Part shown: one piece after another, positions 46,528 through 60,438 of the stretch
Position numbering within the stretch: the first letter of the stretch is position 1
How the letters are laid out: each line of letters starts with the position of its first letter
From: Aralia elata
Taxonomy: Eukaryota > Streptophyta > Magnoliopsida > Apiales > Araliaceae
Length of the DNA: 64,000 bases
NCBI GenBank assembly: GCA_034770075.1
Contig: JAVJAP010000109.1
Coordinates: 152,001 to 216,000 of the forward strand
Reading direction: 5' to 3'
The notes under the pieces: generated by a model
Database searches by the model: none
What the model was told of the DNA's origin: nothing
The model's input: only the letters and a program-made list of their open reading frames with translations
Position numbers and translations under genes: made by a program

Positions 46528-49500
46528 ATAGCAATAAGAAGGAGAAATCAGACAGAAAGACAGAATGAGGATAGAGAAACAAACCATACCCAACAATTAG
46601 TGGACATACTCTTAGGAACTTTACAAGGTCGTCCGCCAAACTAACCTAATGCAGCTACCCCATAGGGTACCGTATTCAAAGACTTTAAACTTGTAGGACT
46701 GCCTGAGTTTAAGGGAGTCACAGAACTGGTTGAGGCTCAAACCTGGATAACTGAAGTAGAGAAGTTCTTTATGGTGACTAATGTCAGCGAAGACCAAAAA
46801 ACGGTCTTTGCCACCTTTTTCCTCAAAGGTGAGGTGAATCATTGGTGGAAAACTACTAAGGTTCGTGTAGGTGTAGGGATGGTTCCTTGGGCAAGGTTCA
46901 ATGAACTATTCTTTCAAAATTATTTTCCCCAATCAATGTAGCATCATATGGAGGTACGATTCCTATAACTGAAATAAGGGTAGCTTACTATATCCCAGTA
47001 TATGACTACGTTTAATGAACTAGCTAGGTTTGCCCCGCATCAAGTAGACTCGGAGGCAAGGAAGACCAGGAGGTATGAGGAGGGTCTGAAACCCTAAATC
47101 CGTAGTAAGTTGTCGATGTTCCAGGTGAGAACCTTCCCAGAAATTCTCGAGAAAGCTATCATAGTTGAAAACGAGAGTGAAGCTCTGTTAAAATTTCACA
47201 AAGAGAAAAAGAATCAAAATGAAGGGGGGGTTTAAAGGGGAAGCAAGTACTGGTGGGTTTAATAACAATAATAACAAGAGAAAGTGGGATGCCAATTTTC
47301 TAACAATTATGGGAGAAGAGGAAATAACTATAACAACAACAACAGAAACAACAATAATAGGACTGACCTTTGCGCTACCTGTGGAAAGAATCATCGAGGA
47401 GTGTGTCTTAGAAAGAAGGTGACTTATTATAAGTGTGGTCAGGATGGACACTATACATCTGAGTGTCCTAAACCTAATAAGAGTAGGTGTTTCAACTGTG
47501 GGTTAGTGGATCACATAGCTAGAAATTGCCCAAGGACCAGGAACCAAAATGGAGGGGAAAACCAAACAAACAACAATAGCAATAAACCAACAGTAGCAGG
47601 CGCTGGAGGTCAGAATCGTTCAACGACTAGAACATTTAATATGACGATAAGGGATGTTGTTGCTTCACAGGACGTGGTGACAAGTATCATCCCTATCGAC
47701 AATTTAAATGCATATGTGTTATTCGACTCTAGTGCTACTTGTTCATTCGTGTCTAATAGCTTTGCTAAAAACTTAAATATGCCATGTGAAGATTTAGACG
47801 TACTTTTCAGTGTAGAAATTTCAAATCAAGAGATAATTCACGTTAAAACCATCTATAGAAATTGTAACGTTAAGATTAATGTACACAAGTTTTTGTGAAC
47901 CTTATTCCTATATAATTGGGGGAATTCAATATAATCTTAGGCATGGATTGGTTGGTTAATCATAATGCAATGATTGACTGCCATCATAAGCGTGTAAACC
48001 TATTGACTGCGTCGAAGTCAAAGGTAGTGTTCAACGGTGGTTGTTCACCTAAGTAGTCTCGATGTCTGACAGTAATGCAAGCAGAGAGGTTGCTTAGGAA
48101 GGGTTGTACAGGTTATTTGGCATATATAGTAGATACTCGAAAGGAAGGAGTAAAACTAGATCAAATATCTGTAGTTAGGGAATTTCAAGATGTGTTTCCC
48201 GATGACTTACCAGGTCTTTCTTTGGATAGGGAGATCAAGTTTGTTATCGATCTTGCACCTGGTACGGCGCCAGTTTCGAAGGCACCATACATGATGGCAT
48301 CAGTTGAGTTGAAGGAGTTACTTGTACAGTTACAGGAACTCTTAGACAAGAAATACATACAACCTAGTGTTTCACCTTGGGGAGCACCGGTGTTGTTTGT
48401 AAAGAAAAGGATGGAACTTTGAGGTTATGTGTTTATTATAGAGAATTAAATAAGTTAACTATAAAGAACAAATATCCTTTACAAAGAATTGATGATCTGT
48501 TTGACCAGTTGAAAGGGGCCGAACACTTTTCGAAGATCGACTTACGATCAGGTTATCATCAATTAAAGGTAAGAATAGAAGATATGCTGAAGACAGCGTT
48601 TAGGACATGTTATGGACATTATAAATTTCTTGTGATGTCCTTTATATTAACGAATGCACCGGCAGTATTTATGGATTTGATGAACTGAGTATTCAAACCA
48701 TGCTTAGACAAATTTGTCGTAGTGTTCATCGATAATATTTTAGTATACTTGAGAATAAAGGAGGAGCATGTTGAACACTTAAGGAGCGTATTGGAGATAT
48801 TATAAAAGGAATAACTTTATGCAAAGTTTTCCAAGTGTTAATTCTAGTTAGAACAAGTCCAATTCTTGGGTCATGTGATTGACAAGAATGGAATCGCGGT
48901 AGATCTAGCGAAGATAGAGACGGTTGTGAATTAGGAAAACCAACAACTCCAACAGAAGTAAGAAGTTTTCTCGGTTTAGCAAGGTACTATCGGCGTTTTA
49001 TACAAGAATTTTCAAAAATAGCAACCCCGCTAACCAGTTTAACTCAAAAGATGGTAAAGTACGTCTGGACAGATAAATGTGAAGAAAGCTTCAGAGAGTT
49101 AAAGAAGCGATTCAGCATGGCACCAGTGTTATCTTTACCAGATGATACACGAGGCCATGTAGTTTATAGTGATGCATCACACAAGAGATTAGGTTATGTA
49201 TTGATGCAACATGAGAAGGTGATTGCATATGCATCACGACAACTCAAGGATTATGAAAAGAAGTATCCTACTTGTGATCTTGAGTTAGCGGTTGTAGTAT
49301 TTGCCTTGAAAATTTGGTAGCATTGCTTGTACGAAGAGAAGTGTGAGATATACACAGATCACAAAAGTCTGAAGTATATTTTCACACAGAAGGAGTTATA
49401 CATGAGGCAGAGGAGATGGCTAAAGTTGATAAAGGATTTTGATTGTGAAATCTTATATCATCCCGAGAAAGCCAATGTCGTGGTAGACGCGTTAAGTAGA

Positions 49501-51060
49501 AAGAGCCAAGAGAAGTTGAATGTAATAACAAACAACGCGGTATTGATAAAAGAGTTTAATAAACTTGAGATTGAGGTAAGAGTCTAGTTAACGCTAACCT
49601 GAAGTTATTTGTTTTGGAGAGTGGTTCGACTTTATTGGATAGAGTCAGGGAACTACAAGAGACGGATGAAGAGTGTCAGAAGTGTAAAACTAAAATAAGT
49701 CATAAAAAGAATGTCAAATTCATAATAGACAAGGATGGGGTATTGACGTACGAGGATAGAATTTGGGTCCCTTCAGTACAAGAACTAAAAGATGAAATAA
49801 TGAATGAAGCTCATAGTTCTAAGTTCGTCGTGCATCCGGGTAGTACAAAAATGTACAAAGATTTAAGTCGACACTTTTGGTGGTCGAACATGAAAAGAGA
49901 AATAGCGGAATAGGTAAGTAAGTGTTTAATGTGTCAAGGGGTTAAAGCCGAACATCAAAAACCTAGTGGGTTACTGTAGCCCTTAGAAATCCCCGAGTGG
50001 AAATGGGAACATATTACCATGGATTTCATAGTGGGTCTCCCAAACGCACAGAAAGGTCACAATGCCATTTGGGTAATTGTAGATCGTCTTACCAAGTTAG
50101 CTCATTTCCTACCCATAAAATTTAACTTCATTCTTGACCAATTAGCCAAACTTTACATTAATGAAGTTATTTCTAGACATGGAGTCCCTGTTTTTATAGT
50201 ATCAAACTGAGATCCACGATTTACTTCAAACTTTTAGAAAAGTCTTCAGAAACACTTAGGAACCCATATGAGATTAAGCACAGCTTATCACCCACAAACC
50301 GACGGTCAGAGTGAGAGGACAATTCAAACATTGGAGGACATATTGCGAACTTGCATCATGGACTTCAAGGGAAGTTGGGAAGATCAGTTACCTTTAGTAG
50401 AGTTTGCCTATGACAATATTTACCATGCCAGCATAGTAATGCCATCATTTGAAGCTCTATACGGAAGGAAATGTAGGACGCCATTATGTTGGGACGAAAG
50501 TTAGTGAGCGACAAATGCTAGGGCCAGAAATAGTTTAACAAACCGTTGAGGTAATTCGGATTATACGCGAGAGATTGCAAGCGTCTCAAGATCGACAGAA
50601 GAAGTACGCGGATCAACACAGGAAACTACAAGATTTCGATGTCGGTAGCCATGTATTTTTGAAAGTATCTCCGTGGAAAGGCAAAATACGTTTCGACAAG
50701 AAGGGAAAATTGAGTCCGAGATTCATTGGACCATTCCAGATATTAAGGAGGATAGGTGAGGTAGCCTATGAGGTAGCCCTACCTCCTGAGCTAGAACATA
50801 TTCATAACGTGTTTCATGTGTCCGTGTTACGACCATACAAACCCGATTATAAACACGTTATAGATTACAAGCCTATTCAGATCGAAAAAGATTTGTCATA
50901 TGAAGAAGTTTCTATTGAAATCATAAATAGAAAAGAACAAATTCTACAGAATAAAGTGATATCTTCAGTCAAGGTTATTTGGAGAAATCAAAACATAGAG
51001 GAAGCTACGTGGGAGCTTGAGAGTAAAATGCGAGATAACTACCCACGTTTATTTCTGTAA
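46528..51060 (+). pseudogene. Gag-pol of Tekay chromovirus, element 4
   Basis: Same order as element 3. The gag start ATG is ATA here. Gag has VFATFFLKGEVNHWW. Two CCHC knuckles (CGQDGHYTSEC, CFNCGLVDHIARNC) lie at about 47430-47530. The protease site is DSSATCSFVS (DSG lost). RT has FIDN instead of FIDD near 48727. RNase H, integrase (HHCC, MDFIVGLP, TDGQSERT), and chromodomain-like VKVIWRNQNIEEATWE end at 51060. Stops and frameshifts are frequent, including a TAA at 50536-50538 shared with element 3 (42137-42139). The last 161 codons (50575-51060) are open. Confidence 0.87.
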
Positions 51061-51106
51061 TATATACTATAATTTCGAGGACAAAATTCTTATTAGAGGT
51101 AGTGAA

Positions 51107-54100
51107 TGTGATATTCCAGACCTTAATAAGATTCGTATATGTAAATTATGTGTTTATTAAATGAAATTTCTTATTCCGACTTTGTGTTATGTGATTATAT
51201 ATTTTATTAAAGAATTAGGTCAAATATAATTTTTTCCGAAGCTACTTAGTCGTGTTTACACTAACAAAATTATTTGTCGTGCTTTCCATGATTTCACCGA
51301 GAAGCATCCCGATAAATTATTTTAGTAAGCTGTTGTGTCGTGCTTGGGAATGACAAAGTGATTTGTCGTGCTTCGAAGTTAATATAATAATATATTAACT
51401 GATAAAAATCTAAATAAGTTAATTAGGGTTTAAAATGATAATTTGAATTATAAACCCTAATTATAAAACCCTAATTGATAATTGTTAACTGAAATTGCGA
51501 ACCGAAACCTTAATTGGTACACAAGAATACTAATTAATATTATTAAATCTTAAGTAATGAATCATAATATAAATTATGAATCATTAACTTAGAATTAAAA
51601 ACTTAATTGAAGGATTTAAACCCTAATTCATAAATTCGGAAAACCCTTACCCTAATCCATAAATTCAGAAAACCCTAATTCTAATTATGAGATTCTAAAC
51701 CTTAATTATGAAATGATAAACTTTAATTATGATATATAAACTTAATTAAGGTATTACTAAATATAATTAAACATCCTAAACATGATTTACAAAAATCTAA
51801 GTTTAATTAGTAAGAATTAAATCAAAATTAAAAGCTTTAAACCAATAAAAATTAAGCTAGGAGTGTGCAAGCTTGTGCTCAACACACTCCATCACAAGCA
51901 TGCGACTAGGATCAGATCACAAGCAACACAAGTTCATTGGCAAGATATTTGAGGAGGCAAAAATGTGAGAAAAGACTTAAAAACCCTAAACTTAGAAGTG
52001 CTATAAATAGATAAGTCATATGATCTTCTAAGCCACGAAAATTTGTAACCTATACACTTATTAATCAAGCCTCTACAACCATAAGATCAGAATCAAGAAG
52101 GAAAATTAAAAAAGTTGTTCAAAAAGGTATAAAATCCTAATTCCATGCTAGATCTTTAAGACTTCAATAAATTTTATGTTTAGATATTTAGGGATATGTA
52201 ACAAAATGTTATTTAATGATCTGGGTTGATAAAACATGGATCCATAACGTTTAAATGGTCAAAAATAATGAAAAACATGAACTATTCTTGACAGCCCAGA
52301 ATTGTCTGACAAGCCACTTTGTCAGACGATTTGATTGGCTTAAATTGGTCGTTTGATGTGTCTTAAAGCATTTATTTGTTGTATGTCATGCGGTTTATAG
52401 ATTTGAATTGGTAGAACACTTAAAGAATACTTCAGTCGAACGATATTGATGGTTAAAACCCATTGATCGACCATGAAAACTGATTTATGGGTAACCCAGA
52501 AATCGTTTGAAGGTCCTGACAGTGTCTGACAAGTTTTTTAACCGGCTTGAATCATACTTAAATGATGTTTCTTAGCTTTAACAGGTAGTATACTATGTAG
52601 ACTACATCATTGAACCATTAAAATACATAAACATAACCTGAAGAGAAAGTTATTAACAGTCAAAATACGTTGACCGTTCACGCCGTATGAGTTTCTAGGT
52701 TTCCCAGAAACTCAAGAACAACATGAACAAGGTGGTTTGACCGAATCAAATCTTCAACATGTGATATAATTAATGTTATTTCGATACATGTCGTTATACT
52801 CCGCCAATTGTACTATAACGAGTAACAAAGATCTAACTCAAAACATTAACGAACTACAAGTTATTTACAGTCAAAACTCCCATCTAGACCATGACCAACT
52901 GTTCTTCATTTCATGAAGAACAGCTATAGCAACGAATAAGTGTCGCTATAGGTCACCTATAGCCACACTCTCCTTCCCGAATTTCAGAAAACTAAAAATT
53001 TAAGTAAACTGTCGCTAAAGCCTTTTAGCGACAGTAAAGAATAAAAATTAATAATAATTAAATAAATTAGAAATAAATATTAAATAATTAATAATAATTA
53101 TATTTTAAAATACATTTTAAATTATATTTATTAACTTTTAATATTTTGACATAAAATTTTATTAAGTATTTAATTTAATTAAATATTAATAATAATAAAT
53201 TATTTAATAAGTATATTAAATAAATAGTTTAAAAATGATATTAATGTATTTAAATTATTTTAAATGATAATTAAATCATTTTAAATAATATACTAACTTT
53301 TTAAATTATTATAAATGATAAATAAATCATTTTAAATAATATACTTACTTTCTAAATATATTAGAATAATAATATTAAAATTATAAAAATATTATAAATG
53401 ATAATTAAATCATTGAAATAATATTTTAAATGTCTAAAATTATTCTAAATGATAAATAAATCATTTAAATAATATATTAAAAATATTATAAATGATAATT
53501 AAATCATTTAAAAATATTTCTAAGCTTGTGAAAATTATTTAAAAATATTATCAAGCTTGTAAAAATTATTTAAAAATAATATTAAGTTTCTAAAAATATT
53601 ATAAGTGATTATTAAGTTATCTAAGTTAATATTTAAGCTATTAACTAAAGTTTTATTGATAAACCTACGTGTTTAAGTGTCTAATAGCGTTATCGAAAGG
53701 CCGAATCAACACCAAACCTTAACGATACTTGTATAGTTTAATTAGATAAGTATTATTATTGATTCTAATGTATATTATTGATATCAATAGACATAAATAG
53801 ACTACCCAACATTGATAAATAGCGTGAACTAAACGTGCTACGCACATGCAAGTCTCCAAACCTTGTTACCTTTATGCAAGTATTATACATCTTGCTATCA
53901 ATTATTATGAAGTTATTGCTTCTTGATTCAGCATAACTTAAGAAATGAATTATTATTCATATATTGTTATTCGAGCATGAATTGTTATGTCAAGCCAAAT
54001 TGTTTGGTACAACATCTTATAACTGAGTTTACAAACACCCTATATAGGTTGTTATTGTCGATAATATATTGACATCAAGTGCAGTTGGGCACGAGTAGGA

Positions 54101-54968
54101 TGATATGCACACTCCTAGGGTATCTCAATTAGGCTGATCCCCGATAAGATATCCGAACAAAGCTGTTCTAAGTCATTGAAGGTTGATAGAACTGGTTTGA
54201 ACACATGGTTCATGTATTGAACCCTTAGTTGGCAAAAGCTTTTGAACTTCTTTCTAATCAAACACATTGTATTTATATTACTGAAATTAAACTTGCTGAG
54301 TATTCTGTAGCTCATCCTTGTATAAAACTTTCCTTTGCAGTTTTAGATTGTATTCCCGGAACTTCAAGGAAAGACAAGGGAAAAGGCCGTGTTAATTAGT
54401 TTTAATTACTGTTTTGAATAAATTCAACTCTTATAAGACTTTATTGTAATAAGAACATAATACTGAGAATGTTGTAATCAAACATAAGGTTATGAAATAT
54501 ATATCATCTTTTGTTACATCTCTTACGTTGTATTTACATTCTTAGTTAAGTTAGAAAATAGTACTTGATCTAGTACAATATCTATACGAACTATACATCT
54601 GAATGAGAGTATTTAAATGATTTTGGGAGTTCTGTAATTGCTGAGGTTACACTTAATGAGCGCCGGTAAGGTGCCATCTTTACCGGAATGCGCCCCTCAA
54701 TTCCAAGAACAATCTTATCATTAATAGTATGAATGTCAGATAGATAGGGAATATTGATATGAAAGAGATATCCATTATATATGAATCTATACATCCAAGT
54801 GAGGGTATCTAAACACAATTAACGTTCTGACGAGAACTATTATCTGTTATGGGATACTGTGAACCTTGGATAGGTAGAAGTTATATATTATGGAATATTT
54901 ATAGTTAAATAGTCTCACGTGAGCACCAAATCTGCTACAAGGAGTGTAGAGAATTTGGGGGCCTCACA
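51107..54968 (+). repeat. LTR_c (right LTR) of Tekay array
   Basis: TGTGATATTCC to GGCCTCACA, 3862 bp, the only full-length LTR copy here. TATA box at 52003-52010. Hairpin CTGTCGCTAAA / TTTAGCGACAG at about 53008-53033. AT-rich repeat zone to about 53630. It is followed without a PBS by gag sequence of another element. Confidence 0.87.
52003..52010 (+). promoter_or_regulatory. TATA box in LTR_c
   Basis: TATAAATA within GTGCTATAAATAGA, conserved with LTR_b. Confidence 0.55.
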
Positions 54969-57750
54969 ATAGCATTCAAGGTCAACCAGACCCGATAAGA
55001 GCTTTTGCCGATATGTTAGCCAATGCAATGGAAAATAGACCCACACCGATAATTGAATAACTAAGTCGTCACTTGGCTAGCTTTAAGGATTTTAAGTTGG
55101 TAGGACCTCCAGAGTTCCGGGGAGCCTTAGATCCGATCACAACCCAGTCATGGGGTAGAAGAGATGGAGAAAGTGTTCAACTCACCCGTGTGGCCGAAGA
55201 ACAAAAGACAGGGTTTGCCACCTTCATGCTGAAGCGCGAGACAAACTTTTGGTGGATGGAAAATAAAAGTTGCATCAGGGCAGGAGTGATTCCATGGGAA
55301 CACTTCAAAGAATTATTCTTCCAGAACTATTTTTCAGATAGTATGCAAGCGAATATGGAGGTGAAGTTCCTAGAACTCAAGCAAGGGAACATGTCGGTCG
55401 CAGAGTACGCGATAAAGTTGAATGAGCTGGCCAGATTTGCCCCTCACCAAGTAGACACAGAGGCGAGGAAGGCGAAAAGGTTTGAGCATGGATTAAAACC
55501 ATGGATCTATAGCCGAGTTGCAGTGCTACAGAGTAGCACATTTTTAACCCTGTTAGAAAGGGCAATCATCGTAGCCGAGTTGCAGTGCTTCAGATAAGTT
55601 GCAGGTCATATTTTATGGTAGTAAATCGCCGATGATGCAAACAAAGAGATTGCTGAGAAAAGGTTGCATGGGTTACCTGGCTCATGTGGTTGATACTCGA
55701 AGAGTAAAGGGCGAACTAGGCCAGATACTTGTGGTGAGGGAATTCCCTGATGTTTTCCTAGAAGAATTATTGGGTTTACCGCCGGATAGAGAAGTAGAAT
55801 TTGTAATCGACTTGATACTGGGAACAACACCGATATCCAAAGCACCATACCGAATGGCTCCGGTGGAGATGAACGAACTGATGGTTCAACTGCAGGAACT
55901 GCTAGATAAGGGTTATATCCGACCCAGCGTGTCACCTTGGGGAGCTCCAGTTCTATTCGTGGAAAAGAATGATGGATCGTTAAGGCTTTGTATCAACTAT
56001 CGCGAGTTGAACAAAGTTACCATTAAGAACAAGTATCCTTTACCCAAGATTGACAATCTCTTTGATCAATTGAAGGGAGCGAAATACTTTTCTAAGATTG
56101 ACGATCTCTTTGAGGACTGGCTACCACCAGTTGAAGGTGAGGGAGGAGGATATCCCAAAGACAGCATTCTGTACTCGATATGGGAATTATGAGTTTCTGG
56201 TGATGTCGTTTGGATTAACAAATGTGCCAACAGCATGTATGGACATGATGAACAGAGTGTTCAAGCAATACTTGGATAAATGTGTTGTCGTGTCCATTGA
56301 TGACATTCTGGTGTACTCAAAGACAGAGAAGGAACACGCTGAACATCTAGGAATAGTTTTGGGAACTTTGAGAAAGGAGAAGCTGTATGCGAAGTTCTCA
56401 AAGTGCGAATTTTGGTTGTAGAAAGTGCAATTTATGGGGCAGGTCATTGACAAGGAGGGTGTTTCGGTAGATCCAGCAATGGTGGAGGCAGTTATAAACT
56501 GGGAGTAGCCAAAAATGCCGACGGAGATCAGAAGTTTCTTAGGATTAGCGGGATACTATCGAAGATTCATTTAAGATTTTTTCAAGATAGCATCGCCATT
56601 AACTAATTTGACCATGAAGGCGATTAAGTTCAATTGGATGGATAAATGTGAGGAGAGTTTTATGGAGCTAAAGAAGAGGCTTAGTGAAGCACCTGTATTA
56701 GCCTTACCAGACAATACATGAGGATTTGCAGTGTGTAGTGATACGTCACACAAAGGCCTTGGTTGCGTATTGATGCAGCACGACAAGGTCATTGCATATG
56801 CATCACGACAGCTGAAGGACTATGAGAAGGGGTATCCGACTCATGACCTAGAATTAGCAGCAGTAGTTTTTGCCTTGAAGATTTGGAGGCATTATTTGTG
56901 CGGAGAAAAGTGTGAGATATACACAGATCATAAAAGCCTAAAGTATATTTTCACTCAAAAGGAGCTGAACATGAGGCATCGCCAATAGTTGGAATTGATC
57001 AAAGATTATGATTGTGAGATTTTTTACAATCTGGGCAAAGCAAATGTCGTGGTTAATGCCTTGAGCCGACAAGGTAGGGAGAAGTTACTGATGTTGATAA
57101 CCTAGGGGGAGTTGGTGAAAGAATTTGAACGATTGAAGTTGGAGGTGAGATATCTGATAGAGTCAGACGATAAATTATTTACGGTAGTAGTGAACCCGAC
57201 CTTATTAGACAAAATAAAGAAGGCTCAGGAGAAGGATGAGGAATGCGATGGTATAAGGAAGCGAATTTCTGAAGGTGAACAGTTGAAGTACAAAGTTGAT
57301 AGCACAGGACTACTAAGATTTCAGGAAAGAATCTGGGTACCGATGGTGCCTTAATTGAGGAAAGAGATTCTTCAAGAGGCTCACAGTACAAGATATTCTG
57401 TTCACCCAGGGAGTACTAAAATGTATCAAGACTTGCGGTAACATTTCTGGTGGTCGAACATGAAGAAAGAGGTAGCTGAATGCGCCAACCGATGTTTGAC
57501 ATGCCAACGGGTTAAAGTAGAACACCAGTGGCTAAGTGGACTGCTACAACCATTGGAGATTCCGGAATGGAAGTGGGAGCACATCACAATGGATTTTGTA
57601 GTAAGGCTTCCGCCGACTCAGAAGGGTTTGGACGTGATCTGGGTGATCGTGGATCGTTTGACTAAATCTGCTCATTTTCTGCCGATTAGGATCCGGTATA
57701 ATCTGGAGCAGTTAGCGAAGCTTTATTTAAATGAGATTGAATCATATTAA
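54969..57750 (+). pseudogene. Gag-pol remnant of an older Tekay-like element (element 5)
   Basis: It begins inside gag right at the end of LTR_c. Gag is open at 55073-55594 (FATFMLKRETNFWW, FKELFFQNYF) and then jumps within LQCFR to the protease-RT linker (SPMMQTKRLLRKG, 55630), so the zinc knuckles and protease are deleted. RT follows with IDDILVYSK near 56300, then RNase H (HDLELAAVVFALKIW), an integrase zinc finger and MDFVVRLP. The coding stops inside the integrase core at about 57750. Stops occur at 55064, 56419, 56508, 56573, 56719, 56988, 57103 and 57352. Closer to elements 3/4 than to Tat, but a different subfamily. Confidence 0.82.
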
Positions 57751-60438
57751 ACAAGCCCAAGTAGCTCCATAGGTCTGGTAATGATATTTGGAAGCATGGG
57801 CAGAGTTAGGGTTGGTGGGAACTTTCCACCAAACCTCTTCTGACCAACGGATAATCTAGCTAGAATCGGTCCAAAGATATAGACAACGACCAGTGATTGG
57901 GTAAAGATTCTTTTATAAATAGGGACTCTGATTTCTCTTGGAGAGCTTGCTGAAGTTTGTTAGCTTTGATACAAGAGAGATATTGTGAGTTGAGAGGTAA
58001 GAGTAATTTTGGGAGAAGTTCTTGCCGTTCGGAGAGGCGAGTAGATTCCAAAAGCTAGAGAACTAGCAACTGAAGCTCAAGAAAGGTGAGACATCCTTTC
58101 TATTTCAAGCATTAATCTTACCTTGTCTAGTTAAATTTCCCTTCTGATTAAGTCAGTTGATGTCGAGTCAAGCATGAATGGTTGTAGTTAAGCTCGGTAG
58201 TCACAAAGTAGCTGAACAAAGACTTAGACAAAAGTATCAATAATGGCCTTAGTCACCATATCCATATAATGTTAAGAGTCAGGACTGCAGACTGTAGGTA
58301 CCCGTATTCCTGATCATACGTCCTTGTAAATGCTTGAGACCAGTTGTTAACTTGAGCGAAGCTTAGAGCAAAACTGAGGAAGTAAAACCAACTTGAGGTG
58401 ACCTTTATGGTAAATCTCAAGACTTGTGTCCACAGACCATAGACGATGATAGTCGGTTTATAAGAAAAGCATGACTCAAACCAAGTTCTGCAGTATTGTA
58501 TCAAACCTGAGTTTGAAACTCAAGGTCTGGTGTGGTCATCCTTGATTGGGTCCTTGCGTGCTAATTGGTAGACTCAGTCAGGCTCAGCCCATGTGTCAAG
58601 TTAGCCAATATAAGAGCATAACCGCAGCACCATCAGCCAAAGACTTCACCTTGAGCTATGATGTCGAAGTATGGATTGACCAGAATCATAGGAAGAACTC
58701 TACGATCGTAGGATAACCTCGTTTGGTCATAGAGCTCCTCTGCTAAATCACCATAGTCGTCCAGCCTAGTCATGCGACCATCGTAGAGTGGACTCTGCCG
58801 ATCGTAGAGTACCACTCGACCATCGTAGAGTGGACTCTACCGATAGTAGAGTACCACTCAGCCATCGTAGAGTGGACCTGACCAGACCTAGAGCAAATCG
58901 TAGAGTGAGTTCTACGATCGTAGTGCAACCCTGCCCAGTCGTAGAGCTTCACTGAACTAACCGTAGAGTTCCACCCGACCAGCATAGTGTGGCCTTGCCT
59001 AACCCCAAACCAATCGTAGAGTGAACTCGGCAATCGTAGAGTCAATCTCTACGGATCATAAAGCTTCACTAAAACCATAATTGAGCTCCTTTAGTGATCG
59101 TAGAGTCACACCACTTTCGTAGAGTGACCCCGTTGACAGTAATGGAGCCCTACAAACTGTAGGACAGGGTAACAGACCGTAGGGTGATTTGATGGACCAT
59201 AAGACAAACCTTTTTAAGTTAGTCTAATGAATCCATTATTGATGCTCAACCATGACTGATCGTAGAGTAATTATGATCGTTGTAGGATACTTGTAGAGCA
59301 GAATCGTAGAGTAACTTATAAACAGCGAATCAGGCAAGTCCCTGACCCTTTTTAAATTGAGCAAGTTTCTAATCTTATGCTTCTTACTGCAAGTTCCCTC
59401 TTACTCGATCTTTATACTAGGCAAGTTCTGAAGTCTATTATATAATGCAAGTTCCCCAAATTAAGCTTGAAATTCAAATTCTCAAATATGTGCTAAGTGG
59501 TCTAATTGTTTTAAAATTATTCCGCATCGATATCATTGGTATTCGCAAACAGTGTTGTTGATTGTTGTTCTATTGATGAACTGTGTTTATATCTAAGGTT
59601 TTGACCTTCATGAACTATTCGAACAGAAGTCTAAGCCACTTGTTCGGCTAGACTTATGCATGATAATTGATTTAAGAGCTATCCAAACCTATAATTGATT
59701 TAAGAGCTATCCAAACCTATTGTTGGGATGGATTCTTAGACTTAGATGAACAACCCCATGATAGGGAGTAACCTACGTAACTAAAAGACGATACAAAACA
59801 GAATTAAATGGTATGCATATTCATAGGTACAAGAGGTTGATCCCCTTGCGTACACGTTCTGGCAGTTGTAACCTAATAAGGGTCAGACAATGTGGTTGAT
59901 GCCTTAAAGTGTGTTCATGGTCTATCTTGATTGTCGGCAGTAAATAATCAATTTTCATAAATTCCATTTTGAACTTTGATTATATTGTTCAGTTGTTTCA
60001 TCAATTCTTTTTATGGTTGAACCATGTTGTTGTTATACCTTCATTCATGATATATCTCCTTTCATTTTAACTTGATGAGCAAACTTGTTTCTCACCCTTG
60101 CTATATCATGAAAATATTACAGTTAAGTCCGAGTGCTCGAGCGGAGTTAAGGGCAAGGAGAAGATGAAGTTCCAGGCGTCAGATAGGCAGGATTATCTAT
60201 CCTAATGATCTGATTTGATGACAGTTATGTAATATAAATATTAATAGTTATTTGGAACCTCGTGATGTATTTATTTAAGGTTAATAGACCTTGGGACCAT
60301 TTGTAAACCTTTTGAAATGATCAATATATGATTATTTATTTCGCGCTTAGTTATCATATGTTGGTTAAAGGTGGATGGATGTTGTTTATCGTGAGCACCA
60401 AATTAGAGGTATTGGTACCGAAATTTGGGAGTGTCACA
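57751..60438 (+). repeat. Probable LTR of element 5
   Basis: TATAAATA box at 57914-57921. The right end has GTGAGCACCAAATTAGAGG...GAAATTTGGGAGTGTCACA, the same end pattern as LTR_a-c. TTTCTCACCCTTGC at 60093-60106 is also found in the reversed LTR at 61217-62548. The left border is not resolved because the integrase and polypurine tract are truncated. It contains the CGTAGAGT cluster. No coding frame is supported. Confidence 0.6.
58685..59325. repeat. Cluster of CGTAGAGT motifs and short inverted repeats
   Basis: About 15 copies of (AT)CGTAGAGT and several of its complement ACTCTACG, at irregular spacing, often pairing locally (for example ACTCTACCGATAGTAGAGT at about 58835-58853). It gives chance open frames on the minus strand. 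Confidence 0.7.

Larger units (their letters stand above)
35974..54968 (+). mobile_element. Tandem Tekay/Del-type array: LTR_a - internal 3 - LTR_b - internal 4 - LTR_c
   Basis: Two full internal regions in the same direction share the middle LTR. Each has a tRNA-Met-type PBS, leader ORF, gag with CCHC knuckles, protease, RT, RNase H, integrase and chromodomain-like tail. The polypurine tract follows the conserved TTCGAGGACGAAATTC-like phrase. The outer right border abuts the gag of another element. Confidence 0.85.

Noticed and set aside
58633..59045. Minus-strand frames over the CGTAGAGT cluster.
   Set aside because: Repeat-driven composition, no conserved domain, located inside an LTR.
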